Source: Eremomyces bilateralis CBS 781.70
Lineage: Eukaryota > Ascomycota > Dothideomycetes > Eremomycetales > Eremomycetaceae
Assembly: GCF_010015585.1 (NCBI RefSeq)
Contig: NW_022985072.1
Span: 219,662 to 283,661 of the forward strand
Reading direction: 5' to 3'
Length of the DNA stretch: 64,000 bases
In this document: piece after piece, positions 1 to 9,383 of the stretch
Numbering within the stretch: the first letter of the stretch is position 1
Layout: every line of letters begins with the position of its first letter
Position numbers and translations under genes: made by a program
Notes under the pieces: generated by a model
What the model saw: only the letters and a program-made list of their open reading frames with translations
What the model was told of the DNA's origin: nothing
Database searches by the model: none

Positions 1-1273
1 CCTCCGAATGGCAGAAACTGCCCATGAGTCTCAATGAACTCTGTATAAACACCACCCTTCGCTGCGGCCAAACCTTCAGGTGAATCCCCCCTGTTTTCAA
101 TCCCCGCCTCTTCCTAACATCCCTAGATGGCGCCAATCCCCCTCCTCCGAATGGTCCATCGCCCTCCACGGCCGCATCCTCTCCCTCCGCCAGGACGCCT
201 CCCACCTGCACTACCGCACCGTCTCCCCCTCCCTCCCCACCTCTAATAAAACTCCTCTACCCTCACAATCCCTAGATAAAGACGATACCGTCCCCCTCCT
301 CCACCACTACTTCAACCTCACCCCCCACCTCCCCTCCCTCTACGCCCACTGGTCCGCCCTCGACCCGCACTTCCGGCGCCTCGCTCCCCGCTTCACCGGC
401 GTGCGCATCCTCCAACAAGACGCATGGGAGGCCCTCGTCGGGTTCATCTGCAGCAGCAACAACCACATTTCTCGCATCTCCTCGATGGTCGAGAAGTTGT
501 GCACGCACTTCGGGACGCTGATCGGCGAGGTCGACGGGGTGAAGTATTTTGATTTTCCGGAGCCCAAGGCGCTGGCGGGGGAGGGGGTGGAGGGAAGGCT
601 AAGGGAGCTGGGGTTCGGGTATCGGGCCGGGTATTTGTGGAAGACGGCGAAGGTGGTGGATGAGCGGGGGGTCAGGTGGTTAGAGGGGTTGCGGAATCCC
701 GAGGCGTGGGGGTCAGGGGCGTCGACGATGGCGGAGGGGGGACGGGAAGGATATCGGACGGCGCATGAGGCGCTGTTAACGCTGGCGGGGGTCGGGCCGA
801 AGGTGGCGGATTGCGTGTGTTTGATGGGGTTGGGGTGGGGGGAGGCGGTGCCGGTGGACACGCATGTGTGGCAGATTGCGCAGCGGGACTATCGGTTTGG
901 GAAGCGGGGGCAGAAGAGCTTGACGAAGGGGACGTATGATGCGGTGGCGAATATGTTTCGGGGGTTGTGGGGGAGTGAGGCGGGGTGGGCGCATTCGGTG
1001 CTGTTTACGGCGGATTTGAAGGCTTTTGCGGAGAAGGGGAGGGAGGGTGTGAAGAAGGTTAAGGAGGAAGAGGAGGTGGAGCTGATGCGGTTTAAAGAGG
1101 AAGAGGGGACGGTGATGGAGATGAAGCGGATTACGAAGGAGGAGGAGACGGTTGTCGCTAAGGCGTTGAGGAGGGATAGTCGGAAGAGGAGCGTGGTGGA
1201 GGATGAGGAGAAGGTGGTCACGGTTAAGGGGGAGGTGGTTAGGAGATCGAAACGGCGGAAGCAGACGGGGTGA
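1..1273 (+). CDS. OGG1: 8-oxoguanine DNA glycosylase/AP lyase OGG1 (5'-partial)
   Basis: Removes 8-oxoguanine opposite C and nicks the abasic site in nuclear and mitochondrial base-excision repair. The gene enters from the left edge. Exons are <1-79 and 127-1273; the 47-bp intron joins the frame as GQTFR-WRQSP, the usual OGG1 N-terminal motif. The HhH-GPD core is clear: GVGPKVADC carries the catalytic Lys (codon 800-802) and PVDTH the catalytic Asp (codon 857-859). Seen after the core is a charged tail of about 90 residues, rich in Lys, Glu and Arg, ending in RRSKRRKQTG, which looks like a nuclear localisation signal (inference). Codon choice flips from C-ending to G-ending around position 500. 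The first in-frame codon after the intron donor is GTG, not a start; the true start lies outside the window. Confidence 0.93.
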
Positions 1274-1896
1274 GAGACATGGTGGACGCCAATGAATGAT
1301 ACCTAGCAAGGCTGTTAGGAGCAGCTAATTGTATGTATAGTATTCACGCAGCAATGAGTTGAAGCTTATGGTGAAGGACAGGCGTAATACTACTACTGAT
1401 CCTATGAATCGAACTGTTCATTCAGTCAGGGTCTCTTTCTGCCCAACAATGATGGTGCCAGTTATTCGAATATTGAACATCAGGGCTACATACAACCAAT
1501 AGCTGGGAATTCGGGGAGCGTTTCATGTCTCTTGACTTGCCGATTCGATATTGCAGATGTTGAATGTTGAATCTCGGATCATGTACGGGAATATCAAGGA
1601 GTTAATGACATGGCTCACGTGCTGTGAATGTACCATTCCGTCAAGGATCAACGTCATCCATATTATTCTTGAGTAAGGTTGAACCAATTCAATATTTCCT
1701 TTCCTTCTCCGTCTCATGACCATTATTTGTCCTACGATTGATTCAATTCCCTATAAATTCACGTCCTGCCGGATTTCCTTCCTGTCACCGAAGAACCGCC
1801 TATTACAATAAACATCTCAATCCTCCTCACACCCCGCAAACAAAGACTATTTACACGACCAACTATAGGCCAATACCTTCCCATCCGACCACCATC
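1274..1896. other. Intergenic: OGG1 3' flank and LanC-like promoter
   Basis: No gene seen. A TATA-like TATAAAT at 1752-1758 lies about 140 nt upstream of the LanC-like ATG and is followed by a C/A-rich leader. In-frame codons between 1738 and 1897 contain no ATG, so they are read as leader. Confidence 0.6.
1752..1758 (+). promoter_or_regulatory. Candidate TATA box of the LanC-like gene
   Basis: TATAAAT about 140 nt before the ATG at 1897. It supports placing the start codon there and not further upstream. Consensus match only. Confidence 0.4.
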
Positions 1897-3057
1897 ATGC
1901 CCCAACCCCCCCAACCAGGCGAACCAACCTCAACCCCCCGCCCCCCCCGCCCCCGCTTCTTCCGCAACTCCTCCCCCCCCACCTCCCGCACCCCCCACAA
2001 ACAGCTCTTCGCCTCCCTCCACCGCCTCACCACCCTCCACCCCCCTTCCTCCATCCCCCCATCGGGCGGCCTCTACTCCGGCGCCCTCGGCGTCGCCCAC
2101 CTCCTCGCCCTCCTCCACCCACTCCACCCCTCCCTCCGCCTCGACGACCACTCCCTCGCATCCTGGTCTGCCGCCTACCTCCACCGCGCCGAGGAACACA
2201 TGAAAGACTTCCCCGGCCCATCGCCCAGATGCTGCGGTGTCAGAGATGATATACTAGTGGTTCTAGCGCTGGGGGCCGCAGGGACGCAGGACACGGCGCT
2301 GGTGGAGGAGCTGGTACGGTATGCTGCGGTGGCATGCGACCCCGACGCCGAGAACGAGTGGCTGAACGGCCGCGCGGGGTATCTCTACCTCCTCCGCCTA
2401 GTCCGCGTATCCTTCCCGAACAACGCTGAGGTTGCCTCGCTCATCAACGGCGCGGCGACGGAGGTGATCGACGCGATACTCGAGGCGCCGCGGCCGTGGA
2501 CGTGGCGGAGGAAAGCGTATGTGGGTGCGGCACACGGGGCGATGGGGATCATCGTGCAGATCGTGTTGACGGACCCGACGCGGGCGGGGGAGGTGGAGGC
2601 AGATTTGGGGGCGTTGTTGAGTTATCAGTTTGAGAGTGGAAATTGGCCGAGTTCGATCCCGGTGGGGCGGGATCGGTTGGTGCAGTTTTGTCATGGGGCG
2701 GCGGGGATGGCGACGTCGTTGGTGAGTATCCGTGAGCACTTTCCAGCGCTGCAGGAGCGGATTGACGGGGCGGTGAAGAGGGGGCGGGAGTGTATTTTGG
2801 AGCGGGGGCTGTTGACGAAGGAGCCGTGTCTGTGCCATGGGATCTCGGGGAATGCGCTGGCGCTGGAGGATGAGGGGTTGGAGCATTTCTTGTCGTATAC
2901 GACGGGGCATGAGATGAAGGGGATGGAGCGGGATGGGATGATGGAGCGGAGTGAGGAGCCGTGGGGGTTGTTTGGAGGGGAGGCGGGGAGGGCATGGGCA
3001 TGGGCGGTGGTGGATTCGGGATTGGAAAGGAGGGTGTTGGGGTATAATGATATTTGA
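1897..3057 (+). CDS. LanC-like protein (LANCL family)
   Basis: A 386-aa single-exon protein of the lanthionine-synthetase C-like family. The Gly-rich motifs of the alpha/alpha barrel appear in order: GGLYSGALGVAHLL near residue 50, NGRAGYL near 150, GAAHGAMGI near 210, QFCHGAAG near 263 and CLCHGISGNA near 311. The expected zinc ligands are Cys265, Cys313 and His314; the Cys-Cys spacing of 48 is close to the 46 of NisC. The first 35 residues are Pro-rich and probably disordered. The start is the first in-frame ATG, in a good context (ACCATCATGCC). Mammalian LANCL proteins add glutathione to dehydroamino acids; whether fungal members do this is not known from the sequence. No LanB/LanM dehydratase or lanthipeptide precursor lies nearby, so a peptide biosynthetic cluster is not indicated. 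Confidence 0.9.
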   Translation: MPQPPQPGEPTSTPRPPRPRFFRNSSPPTSRTPHKQLFASLHRLTTLHPPSSIPPSGGLYSGALGVAHLLALLHPLHPSLRLDDHSLASWSAAYLHRAEEHMKDFPGPSPRCCGVRDDILVVLALGAAGTQDTALVEELVRYAAVACDPDAENEWLNGRAGYLYLLRLVRVSFPNNAEVASLINGAATEVIDAILEAPRPWTWRRKAYVGAAHGAMGIIVQIVLTDPTRAGEVEADLGALLSYQFESGNWPSSIPVGRDRLVQFCHGAAGMATSLVSIREHFPALQERIDGAVKRGRECILERGLLTKEPCLCHGISGNALALEDEGLEHFLSYTTGHEMKGMERDGMMERSEEPWGLFGGEAGRAWAWAVVDSGLERRVLGYNDI

Positions 3058-3669
3058 GGGGTTGGGACTGGGAAGATTACACGGTCAGGATGTGGTGGTA
3101 CAGGCGGCAGGACGGCTGCTTCTGGGGTTGGCCGACTACTTCTACTGGTCGCAGGATGGACTGCTGGTTCAGGATGGGACCTCCGATGACCATTACGAAG
3201 GACGAAACGCATGATGCACCTCGACACCATATGAGGATGGAGAGCGTGAGGTCGGGACACCCATGGCATGACGCGAGACACGATGAACGCAAGAGAAGCA
3301 GAGCCATGATCAGGCAGCGTTCCTCACCCGTCGCAAGATGTATACTTAAAGAAAGAAAGTACCTTGTGTATTATTATCATTTGAGACGGATTCGATCTCA
3401 GGATCCTGGTCATGCTGGGCTGGTATTGGTTGATAAGTGACCGACGAGGGACCCTGTTGGTGCATGATGGACATGTGGGATGTCGCAGGTCGACGACCTG
3501 TAGATTTGTGATGATGTTGTAGGAATTACTTGGAGTGGGATTGACTGAAGTAGTTCCGTTTACACTGTTAAGAAGATCATTTCCAATACCAATGTGAATC
3601 TCTCTGTTCTCTCGATTGTTCCGATGATGTCAAGGGGTCAAGTCTGAGTACAGTAGGGCTGTAAGGTGT

Positions 3670-3729
3670 CAAGGCATCCAGGGATCAGGCATCAAGTCAT
3701 CCAGGAACCAGGCATCAAGGCCATCAGGG
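3670..3729 (+). repeat. 23-bp direct tandem repeat, about 2.6 copies
   Basis: Copy 1 is 3670-3692, copy 2 is 3693-3715 and a partial third copy begins at 3716. Units start CAAGKCATCCAGG and end CAGGCAT. A related CAGGCATCAAGG-type string recurs near 52,436. Confidence 0.75.
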
Positions 3730-4434
3730 TCTTCAGAGAGTATCCACATTCCTGATTGGTCGGGCGCCCCGGCAACACGCTAACTTCTTCTTCTCCTCCT
3801 TTAATTAACAATTGTAAACGAGGGCCATATGAATGACGATGATGCTGTTGACAATTGACCGCCAAACCGTGAAATCTCATAAAGCCATTCCTTCTAGATA
3901 GATCAAAACATACCGAGTAACCCCCCCAACCGCCAATAAAGCATCACCAGCCGTTTGTATCACCTGTAGTTCTTCTAGTCCAACCTCCACCTTCTATCTC
4001 GGATGGAAATTGTAAACCCGCTCTGTGCCTCGCGTTTGACAAGGATCTTTAACCAGCAATTCTTCATCTCGGAGCCATTAGGCGATTTGGCGTGCAACAG
4101 TAATTCCATGGGCCAGGCATTCCCCCTGTAGCGTTGCTAGTGGTGAGAGCCTGTGCGGAGGCTGGCGCTGCGGTGCTCTGGTGGAGTTCTCTTCCACGCA
4201 CCACCGACACTCACGTCTACCAGTTTCAGTGTCACCAACTCTCACTCTCTTGTCACTGTCTTGTCACTCTCTTCACCTCCTCTTCACTTTTCCAGGTTGC
4301 GAACCTATTACACTCATTTTCCCCTGATTGGGACATCTGAATTTCTCCGACTTTCGTTCACTTTGACTTCTTTTTCTCCTTCTCCCTTTCTTTCTCTACG
4401 AATCTCCCTTCGGTTCCCCTATCCCCCGAAAGCC

Positions 4435-4461
4435 ATGCCGATAACCAACCGCAAGCGATAA
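4435..4461 (+). promoter_or_regulatory. Upstream ORF in the RAX2 leader
   Basis: ATG at 4435 opens an 8-codon ORF (MPITNRKR, stop at 4459) that ends 57 nt before the RAX2 ATG. It follows the pyrimidine tract, so it probably lies in the mRNA and could damp or tune RAX2 translation (inference). Confidence 0.45.
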
Positions 4462-4518
4462 CGATTCCAGCGAAACCCCTCAATCGTCATCAACTTTCTT
4501 CGGCCTTCTCTTCAGGCC

Positions 4519-7500
4519 ATGAGGATCCATTCCTCATGGCTGCCATGCAGCTCCCAATCCATCGCCTCCTGGCTCATCACCACCGCCTGCTTCCTGGTCC
4601 CCACCTCGGCCATCTCCTTCCAACCCTCCCCGTCACCCAACCTCGACCTCTCCCAACTCGGCCGCGTCGCCTTCGCCGGTGATTTTGATGGCGTCTCACT
4701 CTACGAATACCTCGGTCAGTCGCAGGACGCCAACCTCAATGGGACCCAGTCCCTGCTCGCCCAGTTTCCCAATGGCGCGTTCGCGAGCGTCGCCAACGCC
4801 GATGCATACATCCAGACCATCTGCCCGTTCGTCTCGAAGGACGGCATCTTCCACGGCGTGGTCGTCGGCGGGAATTTCACTAGCCTCGGCGGCGTAGAGG
4901 CGCAGGGCGTTGCGCTGTTCAACGCGACCTCCGGCAAAGTCACCGCACTTCCCGGCCTCTCGGGACGGGTATCGAGCGTCTACTGCGATCGGGAGTCGAG
5001 CACGGTATATGTCGGTGGGATGTTCACGGGCGAGAACTCGACGAACGCGATCGCGTGGACCGACGAATGGACGAACCTGCCGTTTCAGGGATTCAATGGA
5101 CCGGTGACCGCGATCACGAAAGCGCCGAATGGGAATATCGTGTTCGGGGGGTCGTTTACGGGGCTGGGGAACTCGTCGGCGCCGAAGACGAAGGATTCGC
5201 ACTCGGTTGCGATCACGTCGGCGGAGATTACGGCGAGTCGGTCATCGGGTGCAGCAGGATTCGGCGACCCAAAAAATATTGTGTGCAAGACCGGAAATCA
5301 AGATGGGCCCGGGAATACATGGCTGCTTCCCGATCGGAGCCCCGGATTTTGGCAGGCGAAGTTTGGGTTTGGCTTCCTGCCGACCAAGCTACGTCTGTAT
5401 AACACGGTGCAGCCGAATCGAGGGACGAAAACATGGCGATTAACCGCGATGCCGATCAACGGGATCATGAACTTGACATATACCGACCCGTCCGGACAAA
5501 AGAAATTCTGCGACGCGCAATGTCCACTCCCGGAGAAGAACTCGACCTTCCAGGATTTTAGCTTCGTGAACAGCGTCGGCATGGACGCCGTCCGCATCGA
5601 TATCTCCGACTGGTATGGTGACGGTGCAGGCCTGAGCGGCATCGAGATATTCCAGGACGACATCTATTCGTATGCCATCAACGACTTCAACCAACCGACG
5701 TGTGGAGGCAGTTCGACACGCCCCGAAGCGACGAGCACCGGTCCCTGGGCCATCGCACCATCCGGCCTAACCAATTCCCAATATCTGGCCGCAAATGTAG
5801 GTGGGAACGTGGATCAGGACGCCCTGACCGTGGAATTCCAACCGGACATCCAGCATTCGGGGAACTACTCAGTGACTGTCTACACCCCCGGCTGTCTGCA
5901 GGACAGCACCTGTGCCACGCGAGGCCGTGTCATGATCAGCGGCACCGTCGGCTCGGATCCTCCCATTTCTACTGAAATCCACCAGACCAACAGCTTCGAC
6001 AAATACGATCGCGTGTATTACGGTTACGTCGACGCCTCCAGCAGCGGCTTCCGTCCTACCGTCACCCTTCGACCGAGTCCCGGCCAAAAAGGGCCCCTCA
6101 ACGTCGTCGCTCAGCGCGTACGGTTCGAGATGGTCTCCTCCGGTGGTGGATTGAACGGGATCTATGAATACAATCCCAGCGTCACCACCGTCGAAACCGA
6201 CTTCTCCCGATCGGACATCAATCGCGCGGGATTGGAGATGGGCGACCGCGCGCAAGTCAACGCCCTTGCCGTCCAAGGACAAACGACGTTCGTCGCAGGC
6301 AATTTCTCCTCGCAGAACTTTAGCCACATCTTCTCCATTGGCGGCTCGGACGTCGTGTCGCTCTCCGGAGACGGGTTGAACGGCGCCGTACGCACGATGA
6401 CCCAAGACGGATCGACCCTCTACATTGGCGGGGCCTTCAACAACACACGGGACAAATCCGCCCAAGGCCTGAACAATGTCGCGACCTACTCTGTCCCCGA
6501 CAAAAGATGGCAACCGCTCGGAGCCGGCGTCAACGGCGCGGTCGAGTTCCTCGTCCCGTTCAGCATCAACGTCACCGCCGACACCCCCGAGCCTGCGATC
6601 GCGGTGAGCGGGAAGTTCACCGAGGTGCTTGCGTTCGGGAACAACAGCGCGACCGCCGTGGACAACATGGCGATCTGGGTCCCGTCGCGCGATAACTGGG
6701 CGGTCAACCTCGATGTTGCGCTCCCGTCGATCAGTGGCATCGTCACCGCACGAACTGACGTCCCGGGATCTGCTCCTCTCTATGCTGGCGGGGTCTCCTC
6801 GCAATCGCTTGGCGTGACGGGTGCGGTTGGATTAATCAGCGGAGAACGTCCGTCGTTGCAGAAGCTTCCTTTCAAGGTCCAGCCGTCTACGCCCTCGTCG
6901 ATCCAAAAGCGACAGGATACACCTTCGAACGCCACCGGCGCCGTGACCGGCCTAATGTATAATGAAAACGGACTAAACATCACCATCCTCGGCGGCCACT
7001 TCTCCGCCTCAGGCCCCGACCCCTCCTCCCCCATCCACAACCTCCTCTTCCTCAACGGCTCCAACGACGACGCCCTTTCCGGCATTCCTTCCCTCTCCCC
7101 CGAATCCACCATCCTCGCCCTCGCCACCCACCGCACCACCCTCTTCGCCGGCGGCGCCCTCACTGCCCCCGACCCCTCCGACCCCACCACCCCCCTTTCC
7201 GCCCTCCTCCTCTACGACCTCCTCACCGCCTCCCTCCTCCCCACCCAACCTCCCGCCCTCACCGGCCCCTCCCCCGCCGTCCACGCCATCGCCCCCCACC
7301 CGTCCTCCGCCGACATCTACATCGGCGGCGCCTTCGCCTCCGCCGGTGCCTTCACCTGCCCCGCCCTCTGCATCTTCAACGCCGACCGCGCCCAGTGGTC
7401 CTCCCCGTCCAACGGCCTCGCCGGCTCCGTCAATGCCCTCCTCTGGCTCTCCCCCGCCAAACTCCTCGTCGCCGGCGATTTCGCCGTCGCTGGCGTCTCT

Positions 7501-8236
7501 TCCTCCCTCTCCCTCTTCGACGCCGACGCCCGCGCCTTCGCCCCTTTCGCCACCGCTCCCCCTGGCCCCGTCTCCGCCCTCTGCGCCGCCACTCCCGACG
7601 GCGCCCAACTCTACATCTCTGGCAGCAAATCCTCGGGTACCCCCTACCTCGCGAAATTCGATGGTGCTCAGTGGACGGAATTCGGCTTCGGCGCGGGGCT
7701 CGGTGCCGACTCGGAGATCCGCAGCCTCCAGGTGTTCACGACGAGCGCGAAGCACGGAGATAGTGCGCTGGTGGAGCAGAATCGCGCGCTGTTGGTGATG
7801 GGGAAGATAGAAGTAGACGGGTTCGGGAGCGTGGGGGCAGCGGTGTTTAATGGGACGGGGTGGGTGCCGTATTTGTTGGTCGGGGGTGGTGATGATGGAG
7901 GGAGTATCAGCGCGGCGTTCGTGGAACGACCCGGGAATTTCTTCATGTCTAGTGGTATGTTCCCCTCCTCCCCCATCTTTCCCTCAAATCTCAAGCTAAC
8001 ATCCGTGATTTCCAGCCCATCACCTCGCCACCGGCTTCGTTGTCCTCATCGCCCTCGCCATCGCCCTTGTCCTCCTCTTCCTCCTCGTTGTCGCCGGCCT
8101 CCTCGCCGAACGCTACCGCCGCCACCGCGACGGCTACCTGCCTGCGCCCACCGGCGTCGACCGCGCGCACAACGTCGCGCGCATCCCGCCGGAGCATCTG
8201 TTTGGGAGTGTGGGGGTCGGGAAGGGGAGGTTGTGA
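4519..8236 (+). CDS. RAX2: Cortical polarity marker Rax2-like glycoprotein
   Basis: Type I membrane glycoprotein that marks sites of polarised growth at the cell cortex. Exons are 4519-7954 and 8016-8236, giving 1,218 aa, close to the usual Rax2 length. An N-terminal hydrophobic stretch (about residues 14-33) is a signal peptide. The ectodomain has repeated beta-propeller/kelch-like blades of the form YVGGMFTG, VFGGSFTG, FVAGNFSS, YIGGAFNN and LVAGDFAV, with many N-x-S/T sites. Exon 2 encodes the single transmembrane helix (GFVVLIALAIALVLLFLLVV) and a short basic cytoplasmic tail ending in PPEHLFGSVGVGKGRL. The 61-bp intron sits immediately before the transmembrane segment and contains no stop in the upstream frame, so an unspliced mRNA would encode a form without the anchor. 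Confidence 0.92.
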
Positions 8237-9383
8237 TGGGTAGAGATTAGAGGGAATGTATGGATGGCGTTTATCGGGATCTGATGGGCATGTATGACCT
8301 GGGTAGGACGGACACGGCGTGGTTGCACATCTCTTACAGCGGCATCTTTTTATTGCATTTTCTACGACGCACATACGTGTGTTTTCTTTCCTGAAAACGG
8401 AATTTTTCAACCCCAGTGTGGTATCACCTTCCGCAATACCGCATGGTTCTTTGTTTTTTTTTGGCTTCGGCTACATTTCATCGACCTTCCACTTTCCACT
8501 CTTCATGGGAAGGAGGGATTTTTCAAGCGACATCATCCACCAACGCCGCTGTCTAGACCCACATGCACACACGAATGCCCCCTTTTCTTATGTACCGCCC
8601 TCGCGCTTACTCGCCTTTTCTCGGTTGCGATACCGATACCAACCGCATTGCTTCCCGCGAATGTAATGTGTACTTGTCGCGTGCGTCATGCGGCGTTGTC
8701 TGAATAGTGGTATGGAAGAGGGACCGGAGACGCATGATAGGCGTTGTTGATACCTTGGTGAGCGGCAGTCGAGGAAACTAAGCTGTGCGCTCGGTTACTT
8801 ATATAGAGAATGGAATGGTTGAATGAATGGACGAGGGGATTTACGTGATAAATTGTGATTCGTGATGAGGCGATGGAGCCAGGATTCGGTGATGTATTAC
8901 ATTAAGCCCAAAGAATAAGTGAAGTGGATTTGATGTCTGGGGAGCAGAATTTCACAATGGGTAGGTGAATTGTCGATGGAATTTATATACCCAGTTTACA
9001 CAAATCATTTCAGCGGAAATAGATAATCTGGCTGTAGTGTAGTGGTTATAACACCACTCGTTTCACAGTCCACCGGTCAAAATGAAGTATCGGGAGTACG
9101 TTGGGAAAACCTCAGGGGGTTTCCCAGGGCCTCGAGGCTTATATTTTTGCTCTTTTGCTGGACATCACCATCACCATGCCTACGTCGTTCTCCTTTTGCT
9201 CTACACTGTATGCACGAGTGAGTGCTATGTCTTCCATCACCTGTACTCCTATGTATCATGGCAACGCTAGTGTGCTCTACTCATTCTACATCGCCCTCCG
9301 TCTCTTGACACATTAGATAGATATCATCCCCGATATCTTCCGTCACCCAGCAGTAGAGCAGAGTTTCCCTATCCACCCCTCCC
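8237..9383. other. Intergenic between RAX2 and the 9.4-kb gene (convergent)
   Basis: No protein gene seen. It contains a degenerate tRNA-like segment (9029-9085) followed by a GGGAAA/TTTCCC hairpin at about 9104-9126. Confidence 0.55.
9029..9085 (+). other. Degenerate tRNA-Glu-like segment (A box present)
   Basis: Starts like a fungal tRNA-Glu: TAGTGTAGTGG fits the Pol III A box, GTGT pairs with ACAC as a D stem, and TTTCAC resembles the anticodon loop. The anticodon stem does not pair, only a weak B-box-like GGTCAAAA follows, and no matching 3' acceptor strand is present. It is therefore not a working tRNA. It could be a tRNA pseudogene or the head of a SINE. Confidence 0.35.

Larger units (their letters stand above)
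3058..4518. other. Intergenic: tandem repeat and RAX2 leader
   Basis: No convincing gene. It holds a short tandem repeat (3670-3729), a strong pyrimidine tract at about 4310-4430 typical of fungal transcription starts, and one short upstream ORF. Confidence 0.55.

Noticed and set aside
272-1309. Long open frames antisense to OGG1
   Set aside because: They arise from extreme C- and G-rich composition and lack family features; the sense frame has the catalytic residues.
1738-1896. Possible N-terminal extension of the LanC-like protein
   Set aside because: The extension begins at a TTG, has no ATG, and contains the TATA-like element.
1897-3057. Lanthipeptide biosynthetic cluster around the LanC-like gene
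   Set aside because: No dehydratase, precursor, transporter or protease adjoins it; eukaryotic LanC-like proteins act outside such clusters.
9029-9085. Functional tRNA-Glu
   Set aside because: Anticodon stem and acceptor stem are not formed; kept only as a tRNA-like relic.
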